A model generated the notes under the pieces. It saw nothing but the letters and a program-made list of their open reading frames with translations, was not told the DNA's origin and made no database searches. 64,000 nucleotides of DNA, from positions 1-64,000 of the forward strand of contig NZ_MSPR01000008.1 in the NCBI RefSeq assembly GCF_001984715.1, written 5' to 3'. Shown piece by piece: positions 1-9,263 of this stretch (the stretch's first letter is position 1; each line of letters opens with the position of its first letter). The position numbers and the translations under genes are program-made. The stretch comes from Streptococcus azizii. GTDB taxonomy: Bacteria > Bacillota > Bacilli > Lactobacillales > Streptococcaceae.

Positions 1-71
1 TCATAATAGCAAAGTGAAAAACTTTCTTTGTGAACATCCATTCCGATGAAAAGTGTGGTAAAATGAAACAT
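1..71 (-). mobile_element. IS110-family transposase, 5' end only (runs off the window)
   Basis: Reading the minus strand from the ATG at 69-71, the first residues are MFHFTTLFIGMDVHKESFSL. The GMDVHKES core is the RuvC-like DEDD N-terminus typical of IS110-family transposases. A strong Shine-Dalgarno GGAGG lies a few bases before the ATG and a promoter lies at 130-158. Only about 23 codons are in the window, so the rest of the element, its subgroup and its intactness cannot be judged. The insertion lies just downstream of the rml operon terminator. Confidence 0.75.
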
Positions 72-129
72 ATAAGACCTCCAATTGAGTGTGGTAATTC
101 CTGTTAGAAGTTGATTGTTTTTTTATTCT

Positions 130-158
130 AGTGTACAGGTAAATCCACGAATTCTCAA
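130..158 (-). promoter_or_regulatory. Promoter of the IS110-family element
   Basis: On the minus strand TTGAGA (153-158) and TACACT (130-135) are separated by exactly 17 bases. Transcription would start near 123, leaving about 50 nt before the transposase ATG at 71. Confidence 0.55.
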
Positions 159-200
159 CTGGGGGTCTTTACATATTGTCTAAATGACTATACAACATAA

Positions 201-238
201 AACCCGTCCTCGGTCAAATAATCCGATGGACGGGGTTC
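201..238 (-). terminator. Rho-independent terminator of the rml operon
   Basis: Right after the rmlB stop the minus strand has ACCCCGTCC and TCGG, a loop, then CCGA and GGACGGGT, followed by TTTTAT. The stem pairs about 12 bp and ends the dTDP-rhamnose operon before the IS110 copy. Confidence 0.75.
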
Positions 239-243
239 TTCTT

Positions 244-2374
<2,131 letters not shown>

Positions 2375-2375
<1 letters not shown>

Positions 2376-3244
2376 TAAGCCTCTCCAATCAGACGGAGCA
2401 AGTATTGTCCGTATTCATTTTTCTTCAATGGTTGAGCAAGCTCATAGACCTGCTCTTTTGTAATATAGCCCATGCGATAGGCAATCTCTTCAAGGTTAGC
2501 GACTTGAACATTTTGTAAGCGTTGTACAGTTTCGATATACTGCGCCGCTTCTAACAAGCTCTCATGCGTACCTGTATCAAGCCAAGCAAAACCGCGTCCC
2601 ATCAGCTCTACAGATAAATCTCCACGCTCTAAATAAACCTTATTGACATCTGTGATTTCCAGCTCTCCACGCGGAGAAGGTTTGATATTTTTAGCAATCT
2701 CAACGACATCGTTATCGTAGAAATAAAGACCTGTCACAGCAAAGTTTGATTTAGGAGCTTCTGGTTTTTCTTCAATAGAAACAGCATTCATATCTGCATC
2801 AAATTCGACCACACCAAAACGCTCGGGATCTTTTACTTGATAGCCAAAGACCGTTGCTCCTTTTTCTTTAGCTGCTGCACATTGGAGCATCTTGGTCAGG
2901 CCATTTCCATGGTAAATGTTGTCCCCAAGAATGAGGGCTACTGAATCTTTTCCTATGAAGTCCTCACCAATAATAAAGGCTTGGGCAAGACCGTCCGGGC
3001 TTGGTTGCACCGCATAAGAAAGGGAGATACCAAGTTCAGATCCGTCCCCTAACATCTCTTCAAAGCGCGGTAAATCTGTCGGTGTGGAAATGATGAGAAT
3101 ATCCTTAATGCCAGCCAACATTAGGGTGGAGAGAGGATAGTACACCATCGGTTTATCATAAATAGGCATCAGTTGCTTCGATGCTGCTCGGGTCAAAGGA
3201 TACAGACGTGTCCCTGAACCTCCTGCGAGAATAATACCTTTCAT
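2375..3244 (-). CDS. rmlA: Glucose-1-phosphate thymidylyltransferase
   Basis: The 289-residue protein has the sugar nucleotidyltransferase signature GGSGTRLYP at residues 8-16 and the full length of the RmlA family. It joins dTTP and glucose-1-phosphate to make dTDP-glucose, the first committed step of dTDP-rhamnose. It is the first gene of the operon, behind a promoter at 3277-3305, and is followed by rmlC with a one-base overlap. No disruption is visible. Confidence 0.96.
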
Positions 3245-3276
3245 AGTTGCAAAAGCCTTTCGATTTTATTTGTCTT

Positions 3277-3305
3277 ATTTTACCATTTTTTGTCAAAACT
3301 GTCAC
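3277..3305 (-). promoter_or_regulatory. Promoter of the rmlA-rmlC-rmlB operon
   Basis: GTGACA (3300-3305) and TAAAAT (3277-3282) lie 17 bases apart on the minus strand, about 30 bases before the rmlA ATG. The -35 differs from consensus by one base. Confidence 0.5.
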
Positions 3306-3420
3306 GGATTTCCAAGATACAGAGCTATCAGAACCATTCAGCAGCCCTTATAGACCCTCAGTATCTAAGAAACTCTCCACTAGGCTACTTCTTCTATATC
3401 CGTAAAGTAACAAGACAGCT

Positions 3421-3949
3421 ATAGCTTTAAAGGAGGGTTTTCTGGCTCACTTCAACAGTCTAGGAATAGACTGTTGAAGGTTAGAAATAAAACGAGGGAA
3501 ACTCGTGTCAAACAGTCTAGGAATAGACTGTTGAAGGTGGGAAATAGAACGAGGGAAACTCGTGTCAAACGTCCTCATATCTTGTTATACTCTTTAAAAA
3601 TCAAAAGGATACGTTGTCAAAAGTCTCGGTGAGTGAAAAGCTCCAGTGGAGGTTTTCACTCGTCAAATTTCTATTCCCTAGCTCAGGCTTCTATGGTCAC
3701 TTTCTTGTTTCTAGGTGACCGTTGAAACAGTTCCCCGTTCTGCTGTGGTCACTTTCTGATTTTTAGGTGACCAGTTGAAACAGTTCCCCGTTCTGCTGTG
3801 GTCACTTTCTGATTTTTAGGTGACCAGTTGAAACAGTTCACCGTTCTACTGTGGTCACTTTCTGATTTTTAGGTGACCAGTTGAAACAGTTCACTGAACT
3901 GTTTCAATCCTATTTTTCTTTACATTTTCTTAACGTCCTCACATCTTAT
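3421..3949. repeat. Block of modular hairpin repeats between nif3 and rmlA
   Basis: No gene is visible here. In order the block holds two copies of the 57-bp cassette in inverse orientation (3449-3572), a BOX end (TACTCTTTAAAAATCAAAAG near 3590), a hairpin GTGAAAAGCTCC/GGAGGTTTTCAC (3637-3665), and three tandem 53-bp units (3721-3879). Each 53-bp unit carries GAAACAGTTC and the stem GGTCAC/GTGACC. The block closes with GTTCACTGAAC flanked by AAACA/TGTTT and the constant end CTTAACGTCCTCACATCTTA. That end overlaps the nif3 stop codon. Positions 3306-3420 hold nothing I recognise. Confidence 0.8.
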
Positions 3950-4740
3950 AAATGTCGAAATGGGTTGGTGGATACTGTCGAGGTTTCAACGGTGATGTCC
4001 CATCCCTCTTCTTCCTTCCATTCTTTTAGTTTTTGAGCAATTTTTTCGACAAACAGCACTTCAATATGATGTCCAGGATCAATCGCCAATAAGCCCTGTG
4101 TCAGCATGTCTTGGGCAGTGTGGTAGTAGATGTCACCTGTAATATAAACATCTGCTCCTTTTTTTAAGGCCTCCTTATAGTAGCGTTCTCCGCTCCCTCC
4201 ACAGATAGCAACACAGCTAATATATTGCTGTGCTTGATGGGCATACGTCACTAAGCGAACCGTCTCTAAATCAAAGACCTGCTTGACGGTCAGGGCTAGT
4301 TCCTCTAAGGTCTGCTCCTTTACCGTTCCGATCCGACCAATCCCCTGACCCGTCTGAGTTTCATAGAGGTAGGTAGTCTCTTTTATATCCAGTAGCTCAC
4401 AGAACCAATCGTTTAGTCCCCCCTCCACAACATCTATATCGGTATGACTAACATAGACAGCAATATCATGCTTAATCAGCTCCAGATAGATATTTGTCTG
4501 CAAATCCTCTGCCAGCAGATGATGGATGGGACGAAAAATCGGAGCATGCTTGACAATGATTAAATCAATCTCCTTATCAATAGCTTCAGCGACTGTTGTT
4601 TCCCGAATATCCAGTGCTACCATCACCTTTTGAATATCCTTATTTAAGCTACCAATCTGAAGTCCAGATACATCACCCTCCATAGATAAACTTGAAGGAC
4701 AAAAGGTCTGGTACCGCTCAATGACTTTACTGGCTAACAT
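3946..4740 (-). CDS. Nif3-like dinuclear metal centre protein (YqfO family)
   Basis: The 264 residues match the short Nif3 family (GTP cyclohydrolase I type 2/NIF3), a conserved cytosolic protein that binds two metal ions and has no firm function. Visible signatures are [22 protein letters not shown] with H65, [14 protein letters not shown] with H99/D101, TGDIYYH, and a C-terminal GHHIE with H225/E227. The usual HH pair reads KH here, which I recall as normal for streptococci. It overlaps trmK by 14 bases and is co-transcribed with it. The stop codon lies inside the constant end of a repeat element, so the last residues may have been shaped by the insertion. Confidence 0.88.
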   Translation of the reverse strand: MLASKVIERYQTFCPSSLSMEGDVSGLQIGSLNKDIQKVMVALDIRETTVAEAIDKEIDLIIVKHAPIFRPIHHLLAEDLQTNIYLELIKHDIAVYVSHTDIDVVEGGLNDWFCELLDIKETTYLYETQTGQGIGRIGTVKEQTLEELALTVKQVFDLETVRLVTYAHQAQQYISCVAICGGSGERYYKEALKKGADVYITGDIYYHTAQDMLTQGLLAIDPGHHIEVLFVEKIAQKLKEWKEEEGWDITVETSTVSTNPFRHL

Positions 4741-5413
4741 CTAGCACCTCCTTAATCTGCCGTATTTTTTCCCCCATGCGGGTACGCTCCATTGTATGAT
4801 TCGCAGGAATCTGGTAGAGCGCCCGTTGCAATTTAACTGCTTCTCGCTTCCATTTTTGCTGAAAATCTTGGGACATTTCCTGCACTAGATAGGGACCAAA
4901 CTGCCTTTCTATTGCAGTTAGTTCCTTTCTCCCTGGCTCTGCTACCAGAATTTCATAGAATTTCCCATGTTCTTCTAAAATGGTTTCTGCGACTAGCTGA
5001 AAGTCGTTTCTTTCCAACCATGCCCGCACGTCGCTTTCTCGGTTATTTGGTTGTAGGACGAGTCTCTCCATCTGACGGAGCTTATCTTTTCCAGCCTCTA
5101 AGATGTCTGCTATCAAGCGTCCACCCATCCCAGCAATCGTAATCACCGTCATCTGGTCCTCCTCCTCAAAGGCTGCAAGCCCATCTGCCAAACGAACCTC
5201 AATGCAGTCTCTGTAGATAGAATCCTGTATATTTTGTCGAGCTGATTGGTAGGGGCCAGATACGACTTCCCCGGCAATGGCATAGCGAATCACTCCGCTT
5301 TCTACCAAAAAAAGAGGGAGGTAAGCATGGTCACTCCCTACATCTACCAGACGAGCATCCTGTGGTACAAACTGTGCCACTTGTTTCAAGCGTTTTGAGA
5401 TTTTCTGATTCAT
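4727..5413 (-). CDS. trmK: tRNA (adenine(22)-N1)-methyltransferase
   Basis: The 228-residue protein has the TrmK-specific SAM motif [12 protein letters not shown] at residues 22-33, followed by IAGMGG, and a helical C-terminal tail. TrmK methylates N1 of adenine 22 in tRNAs. It lies three bases after dnaD and overlaps nif3, an arrangement common in Firmicutes, where trmK and the Nif3 homologue are neighbours. Length is normal and there is no sign of damage. Confidence 0.93.
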   Translation of the reverse strand: MNQKISKRLKQVAQFVPQDARLVDVGSDHAYLPLFLVESGVIRYAIAGEVVSGPYQSARQNIQDSIYRDCIEVRLADGLAAFEEEDQMTVITIAGMGGRLIADILEAGKDKLRQMERLVLQPNNRESDVRAWLERNDFQLVAETILEEHGKFYEILVAEPGRKELTAIERQFGPYLVQEMSQDFQQKWKREAVKLQRALYQIPANHTMERTRMGEKIRQIKEVLDVSQ

Positions 5414-5416
5414 CTT

Positions 5417-6094
5417 CTACTCTTTCCAATAATCCATCGCTTCTAAAAACTCTGATGACGCTGAGACATTTTTTACTTGTTGTCCTTCTCGCTCCAGTCG
5501 CCTAGCCTCTATTTGGGCGACTGTCGTGATTCCCTCCCTGCGCCAGTTTCTCAAAATAGCCTGAATATACTTCCAATTCGTTTTATTATTAAAAACAGCT
5601 TCACGAAGGGCTTCTCGTACTACTTCTGGAGCAGTATGATCATCTTGCAGCGTTTTTTGTAGGTCTTCAATTTCAAGCGGCGACAGCAAGCGTCCCAACT
5701 CTACCTCAAAATCTGACACCAGACGCTTCAAGTCATAAGAAACTTCCTGAGATTCCTGCATGGATGGCTTGGGCTGCAAGAGGGCATCTAGTTTTTCTAG
5801 GGCAGGCGAGGCATCAAAAATCATCTCAATTTCCCCAGATAAATTGATGGTCTTAAAATCTAACAAACCTGCTTCTTGTAGTTGCTCAATCAAACGGTTG
5901 ATTTCAGAAGTAGTCTTGCCGCAAGATTGGGCAATCTGGCTAGGCGCTAATCCCTCAGTATTGCTGGTATGTTGATAAAAGAAGAATTGCCATACAAGAT
6001 AGGCATCCGCTGAGGGAAATAAGTCCTTGAAATGAAAGAGCATAGCTGGTGGTAAGACCAGATACCCTTTCTGAAATTGCTGTAAATAATTCAT
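5417..6094 (-). CDS. dnaD: DnaD-like replication initiation protein
   Basis: This is a 225-residue DnaD. The N-terminal part (about 1-110) is winged-helix-like, with the helix-turn-helix stretch GLAPSQIAQSCGKTTSEINR. The C-terminal DnaD domain (about 130-200) ends in the hallmark NWKYIQAILRNWRREGI. DnaD helps load the replicative helicase with DnaB and DnaI at origins and during restart. It is the first gene of a dnaD-trmK-nif3 unit. A truncated BOX element begins at 6130, directly upstream. Confidence 0.9.
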   Translation of the reverse strand: MNYLQQFQKGYLVLPPAMLFHFKDLFPSADAYLVWQFFFYQHTSNTEGLAPSQIAQSCGKTTSEINRLIEQLQEAGLLDFKTINLSGEIEMIFDASPALEKLDALLQPKPSMQESQEVSYDLKRLVSDFEVELGRLLSPLEIEDLQKTLQDDHTAPEVVREALREAVFNNKTNWKYIQAILRNWRREGITTVAQIEARRLEREGQQVKNVSASSEFLEAMDYWKE

Positions 6095-6129
6095 AGTTCC
6101 TCTTTATAAACTGGCCGATACAGTCTTTT

Positions 6130-6870
6130 ATACTCAATAAAAATCAAAAGTAGACTAGCTTTCACCATTGAGAAGTGTGAAAGCTGGGATAGGAGATTAG
6201 CACCACTAATTTCCTTATAATTGAAGGCGAAGGTAGTTAAAATAAGAAAAGATACAAAGGGCGTGTAAAAAGCGAATGAAAATTAGGAAACATGACGAGT
6301 GAAAAGCTCCAGTGGAGGTTTTCAGCCTATTTACTAACTTTCCTGCTTCTCGGCTCAGACTTCTGTGGTCACTGTCGTGTTTCTAGGTGACCAGTTGAAA
6401 CAGTTCACTGAACTGTTTCAATCTCAGCTGTAATCAGCTAAAGCCGAAACAGCTGCCTATCCACTAAAGGGATTCTCAGCTGTAATCAGCTAAAGCTGAA
6501 ACAGCTGCCTATCTTTTTTCCGAGCTTTTAGCCCGTGTTCAATTAGTAAGATACAAAGCCCGTAAAAAACTCAAAGCGAAAATAGGAAATACGACGAGTG
6601 AAAAGCTCCAGTGGAGGTTTTCAGCCTATTTACTAACTTTCCTGCTTCTTGGCTCAGACTTCTGTGGTCACTGTCGTGTTTCTAGGTGACCAGTTGAAAC
6701 AGTTCACCGTTCTGCTATGGTCACTTTCTGATTTTTAGGTGACCAGTTGAAACAGTTCACTGTTCTGCTATGGCCACTTTCTGATTTTTAGGTGACCAGT
6801 TGAAACAGTTCACTGAACTGTTTCAATCTCATCTGTAATCAGCTAAAGCTATGGCTACCTTTAGGTATAA
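6130..6870. repeat. Truncated BOX element plus two adjoining modular hairpin elements
   Basis: No gene lies between dnaD and metA. A BOX end (ATACTCAATAAAAATCAAAAG, from 6130) leads into a 106-bp truncated BOX. A complete modular element follows at about 6253-6545, from AGATACAAAGGGCGT to TTTTAGCCCGTGTTCAATTA. Its payload is the AAAGCTCCAGTGGAG hairpin, a GGTCAC/GTGACC stem, the palindrome GTTCACTGAAC, and two copies of the CAGCTAAAGCTG module. A second element starts at 6549 with AAGATACAAAGCCCG and carries two 53-bp units (6703-6808). It loses its right end near 6870, just downstream of the metA stop. Confidence 0.8.
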
Positions 6871-6879
6871 AACAAATGA

Positions 6880-7809
6880 CTATAAGGCTGGCTGCTCAAA
6901 GTGCTTCCAATCATACGGCGTTTCTTGGTAGACAGCGTAGTTAATCCAGTTCGTAAAAAATTGAGCAGCTGGTAAATTCCACGTCAAGGATGGACGCGCG
7001 GTCGGATCGTCCCCTTTAAAATAATGCTTGGGAAGAGCTGGATCTAGCCCTGCCAAGCGATCGCGGTCGTACTCTTTTGCAAGACTATCGCGGTCATATT
7101 CTAAATGTCCGAAGCTATAGACTTCACGAAGATCGCTACTAGCAATAATAGAAAGACCGATTTCTTCTCCCTGGGCCAAGACATGAAGATGATCCAAACG
7201 TTCAACATCTGCGGCTGTTACATTGGTATACCGCGAATGGGGAGCATAAAATACATCATCAAATCCTCGCATCAAGGGATTGCGGTCATCCGTCACTTCC
7301 TGACAATAGACACCTGATAACTTGTGAGGGAGGCTATGCTTTTCGATTCCATAACGAGCATAAAGCCCTGCCTGCGCTCCCCAACAGATATGGAGGGTCG
7401 AGTAGACATGCTGGCGCGCCCAATGGAATACTGTGAGCAGCTCCTCCCAGTAATCTACTTCTTCAAAGGCTAGATTTTCAACGGGAGCGCCCGTGACGAT
7501 TAGACCATCAAAATATCGTTCCTTGACTTCTTCAAAGGTGTGGTAAAACTCTTCCATATGTGCGACCTGAGTGGTTTTCGATTGATGGGTCTCCATATAC
7601 AGAAATGCAATCTCTAATTGTAGAGGAGTATTTGCTAAAAGGCGTAACAACTGCGTTTCTGTCACAATTTTTTGTGGCATTAAATTTAAAATTAAAATCG
7701 TTAAGGGGCGAATATCCTGATGATTGGCACGGTCATTGTCCATAACAAAGATATTCTCTGCTTTCAACTGCTCAACAGCAGGTAGGGATTTCTCCAACTT
7801 AATCGGCAT
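6880..7809 (-). CDS. metA: Homoserine O-acetyltransferase of the MetA family
   Basis: The 309-residue protein has the MetA catalytic set: C142 in [10 protein letters not shown]235 and E237 in FGHLEYD. It acylates homoserine at the entry to methionine synthesis. Residue 111 is glutamate ([12 protein letters not shown]). In the Bacillus cereus enzyme this residue selects acetyl-CoA, whereas glycine in E. coli selects succinyl-CoA, so acetyl transfer is the better prediction despite the usual annotation as succinyltransferase. It is a single gene with its own promoter and a strong AGGAGG, flanked on both sides by repeat blocks. Confidence 0.93.
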   Translation of the reverse strand: MPIKLEKSLPAVEQLKAENIFVMDNDRANHQDIRPLTILILNLMPQKIVTETQLLRLLANTPLQLEIAFLYMETHQSKTTQVAHMEEFYHTFEEVKERYFDGLIVTGAPVENLAFEEVDYWEELLTVFHWARQHVYSTLHICWGAQAGLYARYGIEKHSLPHKLSGVYCQEVTDDRNPLMRGFDDVFYAPHSRYTNVTAADVERLDHLHVLAQGEEIGLSIIASSDLREVYSFGHLEYDRDSLAKEYDRDRLAGLDPALPKHYFKGDDPTARPSLTWNLPAAQFFTNWINYAVYQETPYDWKHFEQPAL

Positions 7810-7830
7810 TGTTCTCTCCTCCTTTGTTCT

Positions 7831-7859
7831 ATTATATAACAGGAGTAACTGCTTTTCAA
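7831..7859 (-). promoter_or_regulatory. metA promoter
   Basis: TTGAAA (7854-7859) and TATAAT (7831-7836) are 17 bases apart, only 22 bases before the ATG. The short leader leaves no room for a methionine-type riboswitch. Confidence 0.7.
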
Positions 7860-7904
7860 TTAGAAGAAAAATAGGAATCCCTATAGCCTACACTTAGAAC
7901 CTGT

Positions 7905-8430
7905 AGTAAGATACAAAGGGCGTGTAAAAAGCGACTGAAAATTAGGAAACATGACGAAGAAGTCTAACTTCTAGGAATGTTTATCTATTTTCCGAGCTTT
8001 TAGCCCGTGTTCAATTACAAGATACAAAGCCCGTAAAAAACTCAAAGCGAAAATAGGAAATACGACGAGCGAAAAGCTCCAGTGGAGGTTTTCGGCCTAT
8101 TTCTTAGTCTTCATTTACTAAATAATGTATAGAATTATCTTACTTCCCTGACTAGATTCGCTTCTTAGTCTTTAGGCTCGGGCTGCTGTGGTCACTTTCT
8201 GATTTCTAGGTGACCAGTTGAAACAGTTCACCGTTCTGCTGTGGTCACTTTCTAATTTTTAGGTGACCAGTTGAAACAGTTCACTGAACTGTTGCAATCT
8301 CATCTGTAATCAGCTAAAGCTGAAACAGCTGCCTATCCACTAAAGGGATTCTCATCTGTAATCGGCTAAAGCCGAAACAGCTGCCTATCTTTTTTCCGAG
8401 GTTTTAGGCTGAACTCAATTCCCTAAGATG
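7905..8430. repeat. Two adjoining modular hairpin elements between apt and metA
   Basis: The first element (about 7910-8017) is the smallest complete copy. AAGATACAAAGGGCGT leads into nested stems, AAACAT/ATGTTT outside (7947-7952, 7977-7982) and AGAAGT/ACTTCT inside (7958-7963, 7967-7972). It then closes with TTTTAGCCCGTGTTCAATTA. The second (about 8020-8425) starts with AAGATACAAAGCCCG. It carries the CGAAAAGCTCC/GGAGGTTTTCG hairpin, two GGTCAC/GTGACC modules and two 52-bp CTGTAATCRGCTAAAG units, and ends TTTTAGGCTGAACTCAATT. No gene is seen. Confidence 0.82.
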
Positions 8431-8461
8431 GACGTGCTGAGCTATGAATCAGATTCTTATA

Positions 8462-8974
8462 TCAGTAATGCATCAAGACCTTGTAATCGTAGTCTCCAAT
8501 CGCTTCGCGTCCCTTTAAATCATCTAATTCAATCAAGAAGGCGCAGCCTGCAACAACCCCTCCTAGGCGCTCGATCATTTCAATGGTCGCCTTGACTGTA
8601 CCACCTGTTGCCAATAAATCATCGACAATCAAAACGCGTTGTCCAGGTTTAATAGCATCTGAGTGCATGGTCAGGGTGTCGATTCCGTACTCTTTTTCAT
8701 AGTCAGCTGAAATCACTTCACGTGGCAATTTCCCTGGCTTACGAACAGGAGCAAAGCCAATACCAAGCTCAAATGCAACGGGACAACCCACGATAAAACC
8801 ACGCGCTTCAGGTCCTACAATCATATCAATCTTTTTATCTGTCGCATATTGGACAATTTCACGGACGGCATAGCTATAGGCATTGCCATCAGCCATTAGA
8901 GGACTGATGTCACGGAAGGTAATCCCTTCTTGTGGGTAATTCTCAATGGAAGCAATATAATCTTTTAAGTTCAT
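8462..8974 (-). CDS. apt: Adenine phosphoribosyltransferase
   Basis: The 170-residue enzyme is full length for bacterial Apt. It has the PRPP-binding loop [13 protein letters not shown] at residues 114-126 and the N-terminal FRDISPLM typical of adenine-specific members. It salvages adenine to AMP with PRPP. It sits downstream of recJ in the same direction, as in other streptococci, but with its own extended -10 promoter at 9111 and a leader of about 130 nt. Confidence 0.96.
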   Translation of the reverse strand: MNLKDYIASIENYPQEGITFRDISPLMADGNAYSYAVREIVQYATDKKIDMIVGPEARGFIVGCPVAFELGIGFAPVRKPGKLPREVISADYEKEYGIDTLTMHSDAIKPGQRVLIVDDLLATGGTVKATIEMIERLGGVVAGCAFLIELDDLKGREAIGDYDYKVLMHY

Positions 8975-9110
8975 CGTATTCTCACTTTATTGTTCTATTA
9001 CACGTACTCTCACCTAACGAGTTCTGCTCCCCTTTGATGCTCGCAGATGGCAAATCTGCCACACAAACCTAGGGAGTTTGAAATCGATTTTCTAAAGAGT
9101 CTTGCCCTTT

Positions 9111-9119
9111 ATTATACCA
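9111..9119 (-). promoter_or_regulatory. Extended -10 promoter of apt
   Basis: The minus strand reads TGGTATAAT, an extended -10 with no recognisable -35. The leader of about 130 nt holds a CAGATTTGCCATCTG hairpin and TCGTTAGGTGAG (9009-9020). Confidence 0.5.
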
Positions 9120-9164
9120 TGTTTTTCCCCATTTGGGAGATTTTAAAAAAGGAAACACAGCTAT

Positions 9165-9256
9165 TCCTGATAGTCGATAAAATCGAACAGGACAGCTGTC
9201 ATATTTCCAAGCGATACGCAAGTTGACAACGTATCCTGTTGACTTTTAAAGAGTAT
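9165..9256. repeat. BOX-like element remnant downstream of recJ
   Basis: The sequence ends with AAGTTGACAACGTATCCTGT and TTTTAAAGAGTAT, the same end as the complete BOX element at 23630-23792. The other end is degenerate (GATAGTCGATAAAATCGAAC). It lies between the recJ stop and the apt promoter. Confidence 0.6.
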
Positions 9257-9263
9257 TCGTTCA

